Source: Gillisia sp.
GTDB lineage: Bacteria; Bacteroidota; Bacteroidia; Flavobacteriales; Flavobacteriaceae
DNA length: 35,188 bases
Direction: 5' to 3'
NCBI GenBank assembly: GCA_024635655.1
Contig: JAGXIL010000074.1
Span: forward strand, 1-35,188
In this document: positions 23,059 to 32,138 of the stretch, in pieces
How positions within the stretch are numbered: the first letter of the stretch is position 1
Layout of the letters: every line of letters starts with the position of its first letter
Notes under the pieces: model-generated
The model's input: the letters and a program-made list of their open reading frames with translations, nothing else
Told to the model about the DNA's origin: nothing
Databases searched by the model: none
Program-made: the position numbers and the translations under genes

Positions 23059-25731
23059 TTAATTATTGTCGGTAGTATCTTTCACTTTTTTAGTGCCTTT
23101 TAATAATCCGCCTAAAACATTCCTGGCGGCTTCTTTCACCTGATTTTCATTTGTGCGGTCGGTGACAGGAGGGGTTTGGGTGGTGTCGTTAGCACCGGTG
23201 GTGTCAGCAGGGGCAGGCCTTCTTCCTTCAAGTATTCCCCGGATAGCTTCTACACCTTTTTGCTCCAGGTTATTCTTTTGTTTGGCTACAACCTGATTTG
23301 TAAGATTACTAACTGCCTGCTCCATATTGATGTTGATCTGCGGATTTTGAAATTCTCCCCGCAATCCAATAGGCAGGGCAACCATCATATCCTGCAAATC
23401 TTCTCCGCTAAGACGCCCGAGTGTATTCCCGATCTGGCTTCCTAAAAAGCGGGCCGGGACATCCAGAGTTAGATCGTAGTTCATATTCATATCAAATCCA
23501 TGGCCTCCGGCTACATTAACTTTTATGCCCTTAACATCAAAGCTAAAGGGATCTACAACCACAGCTCCGTTGTTGAATTTTACATATCCTTTTAGATCAT
23601 CAAGATTTATATCATTAAGATCAATGAATCCCAGTTGCTCATCCAATCTGGAAAGAAGGGCAAGTTGTTCCGGATTCACATCGGCTGTTAAGATATGGGC
23701 AAGAGCTTCTCCTACAAGGCTATTCAACTGCGGAGTAAGGTCTTCGTTTAAATCCCCTTTCAAATTCAAATTAGTCTGTATCTTTCCCTCCAGTGCTTTT
23801 GCAATTGGAGCCAATCCCTGTAATAATTCAAGATCGTTAAAGGACTGGGAGATATCGAGAGAATTTAAATTCATGTTCATATCAAAAGTTGGCACTGCTC
23901 CTTTTGTGGATACCCTGCCATTAAGTGAAACAGTTCCTTCAAAAATTTCAGCGGTAATATTTTGCATTGTGGCTGTTTCATCTTTAATGAACAAGGTTCC
24001 TTTTGCATTTTTTAAGACCAGATCATCATAAAGCACCCTGTTTGCCACAAAATTTAGTTCGGCATCCAAGAATGAAGGGATCTTTACGGCTTCCCCTCCA
24101 TTGGTAGTTGTTTCATCCTCTACAGGCGGAAGATCTTCAGAATCCGGTTGCTGTGCAGTTTCAGTATCAGCGATCATAAAATCATTAACAGCAAAGGTTC
24201 CGGAATTCACCTGGAAGTTTCCTTTCAGTTTCTGGTCAGTAAATAAAAAGCCAATCAGGTTTTCAATAGATCCACTGGCTGTAAGATCGGTTTCTCCTGT
24301 AGTAAGATTTAGCTCAGGTACCTGTACATTTCCCTGGTTGAAATTAAGATCGGCATTGGCCACTTTTACTTCATTGGGTATTTCAGGAGAGACATAGCTA
24401 AAATTCCTGATGCTGGCAGTACCGCTGCTATTTACGTTTTGATAATTCTCTGTTTCGATAGAGTTCATATCAAAATTGGTGGTAACATCTGCAGTTAACA
24501 TTCCGTTGAGGTCCTGTTCCAGCTCCAGGGGATAAGCCTGTTCCAGATTTGCAAGGTTTATAGTCCCTTTAAGGGCCATATCAACCAGCATATTCCCGGT
24601 AAGGTTTCGTACACTTCCGTTCGTGGCAAATCTGTCCTCGTCAATTCTGAAGGTTACATTATCAAAAGTAAGATAGGTGTCATCAGGAAGTCCGGTGGTA
24701 TTTAAAACCCGGAGGTCCAGGTTAATATCCTGCACACTTTTTGGCAGGTCAGGATATTTAAAGGAGGCATTATTGGAGGTCATCCTTATATCCATTTGTG
24801 GAATACGGGTGTCATCTACAATGCCTTTCATCATCCCGTTCACCACAAAATCCCCGTTGGTTTGTACATCCTCAATATTCTTGGCATATTCTTCAGGAAT
24901 AATGGCAAGGAAGTTTTTGAAATCTGAAGATGGGGTCTTAAAGGTAAGATCAAGCTCATTATTGTCTTCGTTTACCTGCACATAACCGTCAAAGGTTAGA
25001 GGCAACTGGTTAATGGTCGCCTGATTTTCCAGAAAAGTATATCTTAAATTCTCAAGATCCATTTGTATAATTGCATCCAGCGCTACTTTGTGCCTGTTCA
25101 GGTAATTTGTGCCGTCAAAATCAAAAGTGACCGTTGCAGTAGTTTCTGTGTCCAGTTCTGATTCTGCTAAAGAAAAATCCCCTGTACCCTGGTGGTTCAG
25201 GTTTTCCAGAAGCATAGCAATTTTTGACCCCTCATCCACGTAGCTTAATTTGGAGTTGTTGATCTCATAATGCTTTAGGTCAAGACTGAATCCTGTGGCA
25301 GCTGTATCTGAGGCCGGGGCATTGGGATCTTCTTTTGCAATATCATAGTTGTTGTTGCCCAGGGAATCTACTTTTATGTTCACAAAGGCGTTGTTAAGCC
25401 TGATGTCATCCAAACGCTTGGGTTTGTCACTTCCTTTAAAAAGCTCTTTAATTGACATTTCCAGCAGTACCTCTTCTCCCATTGCAAGCGTGTCACCTTC
25501 AAAAGGGGCGTGATTAATTACGCTAATATCGCTTAGCACAAGCGTTGCCTGCGGAAAACTGCGGAAAAAGGAAAGGTCCAGTTCGCTAAATTCTACCGTT
25601 GCATCTACATTATTATTTATGGTTTTCTTCACCATGTCCTTGAGCTGTGATTCAAATACAAATGGCGCAGCTATAAGAATGACCACCAGTACCAGCAGGA
25701 CTATTCCTGTAATTTTAAGTGCTTTTTTCAT
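23059..25731 (-). CDS. AsmA-like envelope protein
   Basis: 890 residues. One N-terminal membrane anchor (about 6-28, ALKITGIVLLVLVVILIAAP) is followed by the AsmA start VFESQLKDMVKKTINNNVDATVEF and LDLSFFRSFPQATLVLSDIS. The rest is a long series of beta strands as in the bridge-like AsmA/TamB/VPS13-type lipid-transfer proteins. A proline- and threonine-rich acidic loop (around 560-590) and a Thr/Asp-rich C-terminal tail are linkers. The family is thought to carry phospholipids between the membranes. It overlaps the upstream transporter gene by 4 bp (ATGA), so translation is coupled. Confidence 0.88.
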   Translation of the reverse strand: MKKALKITGIVLLVLVVILIAAPFVFESQLKDMVKKTINNNVDATVEFSELDLSFFRSFPQATLVLSDISVINHAPFEGDTLAMGEEVLLEMSIKELFKGSDKPKRLDDIRLNNAFVNIKVDSLGNNNYDIAKEDPNAPASDTAATGFSLDLKHYEINNSKLSYVDEGSKIAMLLENLNHQGTGDFSLAESELDTETTATVTFDFDGTNYLNRHKVALDAIIQMDLENLRYTFLENQATINQLPLTFDGYVQVNEDNNELDLTFKTPSSDFKNFLAIIPEEYAKNIEDVQTNGDFVVNGMMKGIVDDTRIPQMDIRMTSNNASFKYPDLPKSVQDINLDLRVLNTTGLPDDTYLTFDNVTFRIDEDRFATNGSVRNLTGNMLVDMALKGTINLANLEQAYPLELEQDLNGMLTADVTTNFDMNSIETENYQNVNSSGTASIRNFSYVSPEIPNEVKVANADLNFNQGNVQVPELNLTTGETDLTASGSIENLIGFLFTDQKLKGNFQVNSGTFAVNDFMIADTETAQQPDSEDLPPVEDETTTNGGEAVKIPSFLDAELNFVANRVLYDDLVLKNAKGTLFIKDETATMQNITAEIFEGTVSLNGRVSTKGAVPTFDMNMNLNSLDISQSFNDLELLQGLAPIAKALEGKIQTNLNLKGDLNEDLTPQLNSLVGEALAHILTADVNPEQLALLSRLDEQLGFIDLNDINLDDLKGYVKFNNGAVVVDPFSFDVKGIKVNVAGGHGFDMNMNYDLTLDVPARFLGSQIGNTLGRLSGEDLQDMMVALPIGLRGEFQNPQININMEQAVSNLTNQVVAKQKNNLEQKGVEAIRGILEGRRPAPADTTGANDTTQTPPVTDRTNENQVKEAARNVLGGLLKGTKKVKDTTDNN

Positions 25732-26480
25732 CTTTTCTCGTTATTCATTTCCAGTGCCGCCTGGCGGTCCCGGTAAAAATGTGTTTCAAAATCTAATTCT
25801 TCCCCGGCTTCAAGGCTAAATTTTTTCCGAAGCCAATATACCGCAAGGTAGAGCAATGGAGTGTCTAAAGCTGCAACAAGAACCTTAAATAAAAATCCGC
25901 TAAGTAGCAAAGCCCCAAACAGATCCCATTCGATTTTGTTAAAGGTACAAAGCAAAAATAAGACCGAAAAAGTATCTACGAATTGTGAGAGAAAAGTAGA
26001 GAAATTATTACGTAACCAAAGGTGTTTCCCCCGGGTTAGTTTTTTCCAGAAATGGAAAAGCTGAATATCTATATACTGGGCCAGTAAATAGGCTGTCATA
26101 GATGCACCCACAGCTATACCTGTTGCTCCAAATACCCTGGTGAACAAAGGGTCATCAACGGGAGACCATAGGGTTGCCGGCACATAATCTGCAGAATACA
26201 CAATGAGCAGGGAAAAAACAGAGGCGAAGATTCCCGCAGTAACTACATGGTTCGCTTTTTTTCTCCCGTAGATCTCGCTGATAATATCAGTGATTAAAAA
26301 TGTGATGGGGTAGGGCAGTATCCCCACAGAGATCTCAAAATTGTAGATCCCGAAAAAATCCCAGTAAAAGAATTTTTGGAAGATGAGGTTGGAGACTACC
26401 AGGGAAGCTATGAATAAGGCACCAAGAATCAGGTAAATTCGTTGTGCCAGCAGGAAGTTTTTTAAAGAGTATTTTTCCAA
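25728..26480 (-). CDS. queuosine precursor transporter (YhhQ/VUT family)
   Basis: 250 residues with about six membrane segments. The family signature is present: FEISVGILPYPITFLITDIISEIYGRKKA (residues ~48-76, with the conserved PxTF, D and EIYG). It imports preQ0/preQ1-type precursors for tRNA queuosine in the family. It ends inside the start of the AsmA-like gene and is divergent from the folK fusion gene 104 bases away. Confidence 0.93.
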   Translation of the reverse strand: MEKYSLKNFLLAQRIYLILGALFIASLVVSNLIFQKFFYWDFFGIYNFEISVGILPYPITFLITDIISEIYGRKKANHVVTAGIFASVFSLLIVYSADYVPATLWSPVDDPLFTRVFGATGIAVGASMTAYLLAQYIDIQLFHFWKKLTRGKHLWLRNNFSTFLSQFVDTFSVLFLLCTFNKIEWDLFGALLLSGFLFKVLVAALDTPLLYLAVYWLRKKFSLEAGEELDFETHFYRDRQAALEMNNEKR

Positions 26481-26584
26481 ATTATTTTTTGAACTCTTAC
26501 TAACAAAGTAAGATTATGTTAGTATGTTTTATTTAATTTGCCGTGAAATTAATAAATCTCCACCAAAACAATTCATAAAATCAT

Positions 26585-27727
26585 TTGAAGCCTCCAAAAA
26601 CATTTTACATTGCCCTTGGTAGTAATGAAGGCAACCGGCTGAATTTATTGCAGGCTGCTGTTGAAATGATTTACCTGGAAATAGGAGATGTTCACCAGGT
26701 TTCAGGAGTGTACGAAACCCCTGCATGGGGTTTTGAGGGGAATGCTTTTTACAATGCCTGCATGAAAATAAGCACCCGGTTCTCTGCGGAAAAAGTACTG
26801 CAAAAATTACTGGAAACTGAAACTTCCCTGGGCCGTTCCCGGGAAGAAGGAAAAGGTTATCAAAATCGAAAAATTGATCTTGATATCATCCTTCAACAGG
26901 ATAAATTGATCCATACCGAAAAGCTAAGGGTCCCTCATCCTGAAATGCAGAACCGTAAATTTGTGCTTGTACCGCTTGCTGAAATCGCCGCTAAGGAAAT
27001 TCATCCTTTCTTCAAACGCAGTATTGCTCAATTGCTAAATGAAACTGAAGATATTTCAGAAATAACCCTGCTGCCGGAAAAACTGGAACTGCCGGGTAAA
27101 AAATACCGATTTGTTAATTGTAACTATATCGCCATAGAAGGAAATATTGGGGCAGGAAAAACCAGCCTTTCTACTATGATCTCCCAGGATCTCAATGCCA
27201 AACTGATCCTGGAGCGATTTAAGGACAACCCCTTCCTTCCAAAATTCTACGAAGATAAGAATCGCTATGCTTTCCCGCTGGAGATGTCATTTTTAGCCGA
27301 CAGGTATCAGCAGCTTTCAGATGATCTTGCTCAATATGATCTGTTTTCAGATTTTATAGTTTCAGATTACGACGTGTTCAAGTCGCTTATTTTTGCCAGG
27401 ATCACGCTTCAGGAAGATGAATATCTCCTTTATCATAAACTGTTCAGCATCATGTACAAGGAGCTGGTAAAACCTGATCTTTATATTTACCTGTATCAGA
27501 ACACAGAACGTTTACTGGAAAATATTAAAATGCGTGGCAGGGATTATGAACAAAACATTCAGCCGGAATATTTGGTAGAGATCAATAAAAGTTATCTCAA
27601 TTTTATCAAGTCCCAAAGGGATATGAGGGTGCAGATTATTGAAATTTCCGACCTGGATTTTGTGAATAACCGCAGGGATTACCTCAACATCCTCGATGAG
27701 ATCGATAAGCAACTGAATGAGAAATAG
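26585..27727 (+). CDS. folK: FolK (HPPK) fused to deoxynucleoside kinase
   Basis: 380 residues. Residues 5-165 are 6-hydroxymethyl-dihydropterin pyrophosphokinase: FYIALGSNEGNR (7-18), ETPAWG (44-49) and NRKIDLDII (94-102) with the metal-binding aspartates D98 and D100. Residues 180-380 are a deoxynucleoside kinase: P-loop GNIGAGKT (186-193), SDYDVF (260-265) in place of the DRS-type motif, and lid arginines in RGRDYEQ (317-323). The two activities serve folate synthesis and nucleotide salvage. The start is TTG at 26585: an in-frame stop lies at 26576-26578 and the next ATG would remove the substrate-binding N-terminus. It is divergent from the transporter gene. Confidence 0.92.
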   Translation: MKPPKTFYIALGSNEGNRLNLLQAAVEMIYLEIGDVHQVSGVYETPAWGFEGNAFYNACMKISTRFSAEKVLQKLLETETSLGRSREEGKGYQNRKIDLDIILQQDKLIHTEKLRVPHPEMQNRKFVLVPLAEIAAKEIHPFFKRSIAQLLNETEDISEITLLPEKLELPGKKYRFVNCNYIAIEGNIGAGKTSLSTMISQDLNAKLILERFKDNPFLPKFYEDKNRYAFPLEMSFLADRYQQLSDDLAQYDLFSDFIVSDYDVFKSLIFARITLQEDEYLLYHKLFSIMYKELVKPDLYIYLYQNTERLLENIKMRGRDYEQNIQPEYLVEINKSYLNFIKSQRDMRVQIIEISDLDFVNNRRDYLNILDEIDKQLNEK

Positions 27728-27779
27728 CCGGGAACAATTGGTTATTTCCGGTTATACCTTTCTGCTCTTTATTTAAGGT

Positions 27780-29417
27780 TTACAGTTCGTGTGCCCCTAT
27801 ATCCTGGCTCACGCCCTGCAGCGGGGTGTTTCCGAAGTAATCTCTTTCTCCAATGGAGCTTGAGATGGTGATGCCCAGGTCTTTCGCAGGAGAATTGTCC
27901 ATCAATTCATAGGCGGTAAGAATTTTAAGATCCTTTCCAAACCCTATAACAGAACCGGTTCCCGGTGCTACAAGCATTGGGTCCCCCTCATACCCAAGAG
28001 GCTGGCCGTTATTGATCTCCTGTCCTGTAACTCTAAAGCCATCTAATGAAGTATAAGAAGATCCGTGGTATTGGATATTGAAGTTTTGGTCGTCGTGGTA
28101 GAGGTTGCCTTTAATATTTGCCGAATAACCCGTTGGTACAATTACCAGGTCGGCTCCATTGCCGGTGTAAAGAATGTTGTTGAGGATATTAATATTTCCC
28201 TTGATCGTATTCCATTCCAGGAATTTTACTGCTGCAGAACTTGTATTTGAATTCTGTTCGTTGATGAAAAAGGTATTATTATATACGTATATGTTATCCA
28301 TTTTTGTATCGCCATTAAACAAATAGAGGCTTCCCCCATTAGTGGCAGCATCGTTCTGGCTTATGTTATATCTTACTATTATATTGTTCATAGGACGTGC
28401 CCCCGAAAACTGCCCTACAAGATAACCTGCCCCGTCATTATCATGGGAATAATTGTATTGCATGATGCCGTTGGTCACCCCGCCATCAAGATCGAATCCG
28501 CCACCATCACAGCCTGTACCGGAACTAATATTATAAGCTTCATTATATTGAATAGTCACATGGTCTGCATCCCAGTACCAGATACCCACCGGTCCTCCGC
28601 AATTCTTATTCCCTTGTCCGCAGTTATATACAGTGCTGTATTCTATGGTTGAATACTGAACATCGGCCAACACGATCCCATTTCCGGAATGATGATTTTT
28701 GTCATAGCCGGGAATATTAAAAACCTCACAATTCCTCACGGTAATATTGGAATGGGCATAGCCAACCTTTGTTTTGGAAAAATGGCCAAAGGAGGTGATT
28801 CCGGCGTCAAGGATATCATGAATCTTGTTATTCTCTATGAGAACGTTGTTAAAACCTGAGTTGCCGTTATACGCACCAATCAGGATTCCGTGATCTTTAA
28901 ATCCGGAAATTTCGGTGTTGGTAATTTCAACTTTGCTCAATTTTATATCCCCGTCCAGGTCGGTGTAAAATTTGATCCCGGAATTGGTGTTGATATTCAT
29001 CCCGCTTCCGGTAATATTCAATCTGTCAATGATGATCCCGGCGGTGTTATAGGCGTATATACCATATTCATCCCCTGCCAGAATAGTAGCTTTTCCCGTT
29101 CCATAGGATGTAATAAGCACCGGTTTTCCCGCATCATTTGCATCTTCTTCTGTCAATAAAAGATTTCCTTCAAAGGTAGCTCCGCCTTCAAAGAGGATCC
29201 TGCTCCCGGGCACCAATTCCATTGCATTTACTTTATCTATTGATCGCCAGGCATCATCAGGAGAGTTTCCGCCGTTGCTGTCATTTCCGTTCGGACTAAT
29301 GTAATAGGTGATCTTGGCTTCATTTAAGACCTCTGCGAGTTCAGCTTCAAATTCGGGGGTGCAGGAAGTAATGCTAAGAAAAGTTAACATACCAAACCAA
29401 TAGTAAAGGTTTTTCAT
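27780..29417 (-). CDS. right-handed parallel beta-helix lipoprotein
   Basis: 545 residues with lipobox ITSC (C19). The start of the mature part (TYYISPNGNDSNGGNSPDDAWRSIDKVNA) is the typical leader of polysaccharide-lyase-like and DUF1565-type helices. Then follow many short Asn/Gly-rich coils (YSTIEYSTVYNCGQGN, VLIENNKIHDILDAGI, NIIVRYNISQNDAA). A C-terminal IGAHEL stretch is common in this group. Surface anchoring and beta-helix fold suggest binding or cleaving a polysaccharide; no catalytic residues can be assigned from sequence. It converges on the folK fusion gene. No other polysaccharide-utilisation genes are near. Confidence 0.88.
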   Translation of the reverse strand: MKNLYYWFGMLTFLSITSCTPEFEAELAEVLNEAKITYYISPNGNDSNGGNSPDDAWRSIDKVNAMELVPGSRILFEGGATFEGNLLLTEEDANDAGKPVLITSYGTGKATILAGDEYGIYAYNTAGIIIDRLNITGSGMNINTNSGIKFYTDLDGDIKLSKVEITNTEISGFKDHGILIGAYNGNSGFNNVLIENNKIHDILDAGITSFGHFSKTKVGYAHSNITVRNCEVFNIPGYDKNHHSGNGIVLADVQYSTIEYSTVYNCGQGNKNCGGPVGIWYWDADHVTIQYNEAYNISSGTGCDGGGFDLDGGVTNGIMQYNYSHDNDGAGYLVGQFSGARPMNNIIVRYNISQNDAATNGGSLYLFNGDTKMDNIYVYNNTFFINEQNSNTSSAAVKFLEWNTIKGNINILNNILYTGNGADLVIVPTGYSANIKGNLYHDDQNFNIQYHGSSYTSLDGFRVTGQEINNGQPLGYEGDPMLVAPGTGSVIGFGKDLKILTAYELMDNSPAKDLGITISSSIGERDYFGNTPLQGVSQDIGAHEL

Positions 29418-29790
29418 GGGGGGATGCCTTTTAAAATTAATTTTTCTGTTTGAAGTTTGGTGGTCAATCCTTTACAATTGACCGGAGGGAATCGCCCAAA
29501 CGTTAAACTTACCGTAAATTAAAGTTAAAAAACGTTCATGAGCAAATTTAATCGATGAAATACACTCTTAAAAGTTAAAAAGTGCTAAATTATATGATAT
29601 AGCAGGCGGTTGAAATGGCTTTTGGTGCTATTTACTGGAAATGAGGAGATTAGGTAAAGCCGTAATTTTTTTAAAACAAGATTTTTCCTACCCTTTAGGA
29701 GAAGGGTTTACGGAAAAAATGACCCCTGAAAAAGAAATTTTTAATTATATTAAAGTAAATAGGTCCTGAAACAGGTTTTTCACGCGTAGA
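29418..29790. other. intergenic, no firm feature
   Basis: 373 bases. The part next to 29417 should hold the lipoprotein promoter. A 42-codon plus-strand frame (29641-29769, starting MRRLGKAVIF) and a 6-bp hairpin inside it (ACCCTT ... AAGGGT) are seen, but neither is convincing. Confidence 0.4.
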
Positions 29791-30363
29791 TCAATGGGAA
29801 AAGTTGGGCTTTCCCTTGGCTTTGGGAGTAAGTTTTATAAAAAGGTCCCAAATGACCATTCCTGCGCTCACTGCAATATTAAGGGAGTGTTTGCTGCCCA
29901 ATTGCGGGATCTCGATTACCGCATCGCTGGCATTGACAACTTCCTGCTGCACGCCTTTTACCTCATTTCCAAAGATAACAGCGCAATTCTCACCTGTTTC
30001 CGGCCGGAAATCGTCCAGCATGATCGCATTTTCAGCCTGTTCAATAGAGAAGACCTTTATCCCTTCCATTTTAAGCTTATGCACAACTTCCAGGGTGTCT
30101 TTTGCATATTCCCAGGCCACGGTCTCTGTAGCTCCCAACGCCGTTTTTTGAATGTCTTTATGCGGTGGAGAAGCCGTGATTCCGCACAGGTAGACCTTTT
30201 TAATTAAAAAAGCATCACAGGTCCTGAAGATGGAACCTATATTATTGAGACTGCGAACATTGTCAAGAACTACTGTAAGCGGCGTTTTTTTCGCTTCTTT
30301 AAATTCTGATACTGATTTTCTCTCCAGTTCGCTGTTTTCTAATTTTCGCTTTTCCATAGCCAC
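29791..30363 (-). CDS. TrmH/SpoU-type RNA 2'-O-methyltransferase
   Basis: 190 residues. All three SpoU motifs are visible: LDNVRSLNNIGSIFRTCDA (motif 1, with the catalytic Arg), AVIFGNEVKGV (motif 2) and IPQLGSKHSLNIAVSAGMVIWD (motif 3, forming the trefoil-knot SAM site). The protein lacks an extra N-terminal RNA-binding domain, as in short TrmL/TrmH-like enzymes. Target RNA cannot be assigned. A second ATG at 30357 is an equally good start. It is divergent from the M28 peptidase gene, 89 bases away. Confidence 0.93.
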   Translation of the reverse strand: MAMEKRKLENSELERKSVSEFKEAKKTPLTVVLDNVRSLNNIGSIFRTCDAFLIKKVYLCGITASPPHKDIQKTALGATETVAWEYAKDTLEVVHKLKMEGIKVFSIEQAENAIMLDDFRPETGENCAVIFGNEVKGVQQEVVNASDAVIEIPQLGSKHSLNIAVSAGMVIWDLFIKLTPKAKGKPNFSH

Positions 30364-30452
30364 AAAATTAGTAATTCCTGACAGAAGGACTAATACAGGA
30401 CCCGCTGTCTTAAAAATTTATACATTAGGACTAAATTTATATCATTCCTATT

Positions 30453-31940
30453 ATGAAGCACTGTATATTTTTTATTGGAACAGCTCTTTTAAGCCTGGGC
30501 TCACTCGCTCAAAATCAGGATCAGGCAGAACTCGTTACAGAAACGGTTTCTAAAGATAACATCGAAGGCCATATCTATTTTCTGGCAGATGATCTTTTAA
30601 AAGGAAGGGGAACAGGTACTCCTGAACTTAAGATCGCTGCTTCCTACCTGGCAAATTCCTTAAGAGGCTATGGCGTAAAACCCAATCCCAAAACCGGCAC
30701 CTATTACCAGGATGTACCGCTTCAAAAAACTATGGTTCCAAAACAATTGAATTTAACCATAGATGGCAGAGAAATACAAAATATGGTAGCTCTTCAAGTT
30801 GCCGAAATGGCCTATGACGGAGAAGCGGTGTATTTAAATCATGGGGTGGAAGAAGATTACGGTAGAAAGGATGTTAATAATAAGCTGGTGGTTGTAAAAG
30901 CCGGGAAAGAAGGCGAGACTGATGTTCGGAATGCCTTTCGACACAGGACTGAAAAAGCAGAACTGGCAAGGGAAGCAGGAGCTGTTGGTATAATTGAGCT
31001 TATTGAGATGGATCAGGAAATATGGGAGAATGTTTCTCATAGTTTTAATGCAGATAGGTTGAGTTTGGTTGAAGATGAAGCTGAGATTTCTACAGATAAA
31101 TTTGTGCATATATGGGTTTTGGATGCAGGAGGGGAAAGATCGGGTGCCATAGATGCTTCTGAGGCTATGGAGACAAAACTTGAGATGACTGGCGAAAATT
31201 CTGAAATAGTAACGTCCCAAAATGTTATAGGAATAGTAGAGGGAACAGACCCACAACTTAAAGATGAATATATTATTTATTCGGCTCATTACGATCACGT
31301 AGGTGTTGGGGATCCAGATACAACCGGGGATTCTATATACAACGGGGCCAGAGATAATGCGGTGGGGACAACTACGGTTTTAAGTATGGCAGAAAATCTG
31401 GCGAAGTATCCTACCAAACGCTCAGCCCTCTTCATTTTGTTTACGGCTGAAGAAAAAGGCTTGTTAGGAAGTAATTATTATGTAGAGAATCCTGTACTGC
31501 CCCTGGAACAAATGGTGTATGTTTTTAACAGTGACAATGCCGGCTACAATGATACCTCTGTGGCTACCATTATTGGGTTGGAGAGAACCACGGCTTCCAA
31601 TCATATAAAGGAAGCCGCCACAACCTTTGGAATAACCGCAATTGATGATCCTGCCCCCGAGCAAAATTTATTTGACAGAAGTGATAATGTTCATTTTGCT
31701 TCCAAAGGGATTCCGGCGCCAACTTTTTCCCTTGGATTCAAAGCTTTTGACGGGGATGTGACCAAATATTATCACAGGCCTGGAGATGAAGCTAACACCC
31801 TCGACTTCGATTACCTTTTCAAGTTTTTCCAGGCCTATGTGCTTTCCGGAAGGCTCATTGCCAATGATCCTGAAACTCCTTTCTGGACCCCGGGCGACAC
31901 TTATGAACCTGCAGGTAAAAAACTGTATAGCAAGAATTAA
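30453..31940 (+). CDS. exported M28 family zinc aminopeptidase
   Basis: 495 residues with a signal peptide (1-20, ending LAQ). The M28 metal ligands can be placed: H279 and D281 in AHYDH, D301 in GARDNA, E333/E334 in AEEKG (catalytic Glu then ligand), D361 in NSDNAG, H441 in YYHRPGDE. A protease-associated (PA) domain is likely inserted at about 100-240, before the catalytic core. By family it removes N-terminal residues from peptides outside the inner membrane. The M1 enzyme at 12881 and the S41 protease downstream point to an active extracytoplasmic peptide economy, but the genes are separate units. Confidence 0.93.
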   Translation: MKHCIFFIGTALLSLGSLAQNQDQAELVTETVSKDNIEGHIYFLADDLLKGRGTGTPELKIAASYLANSLRGYGVKPNPKTGTYYQDVPLQKTMVPKQLNLTIDGREIQNMVALQVAEMAYDGEAVYLNHGVEEDYGRKDVNNKLVVVKAGKEGETDVRNAFRHRTEKAELAREAGAVGIIELIEMDQEIWENVSHSFNADRLSLVEDEAEISTDKFVHIWVLDAGGERSGAIDASEAMETKLEMTGENSEIVTSQNVIGIVEGTDPQLKDEYIIYSAHYDHVGVGDPDTTGDSIYNGARDNAVGTTTVLSMAENLAKYPTKRSALFILFTAEEKGLLGSNYYVENPVLPLEQMVYVFNSDNAGYNDTSVATIIGLERTTASNHIKEAATTFGITAIDDPAPEQNLFDRSDNVHFASKGIPAPTFSLGFKAFDGDVTKYYHRPGDEANTLDFDYLFKFFQAYVLSGRLIANDPETPFWTPGDTYEPAGKKLYSKN

Positions 31941-32067
31941 AAGATTTAGTACTAAATTTTTCTTCGGGAAATTAAAAATAAAACCGGTCGATTAAGAATT
32001 GGATTTTTCAGGAAAAGGAAGTTCTTAAATTCTTTCTGATCCTGAAAACCACCTTTCTATCTTCAAA

Positions 32068-32075
32068 TATTTTTG
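32068..32075 (+). promoter_or_regulatory. candidate -7 box of the S41 protease promoter
   Basis: TATTTTTG fits TAnnTTTG and lies 63 bases before the ATG at 32139. A -33 TTG could not be identified with confidence. Confidence 0.4.
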
Positions 32076-32138
32076 CCATCTTTGGAGCAATACTAACGAG
32101 GCTTTTTTAGCTGAAGCTTAATTCCTTCCTTTTACACA

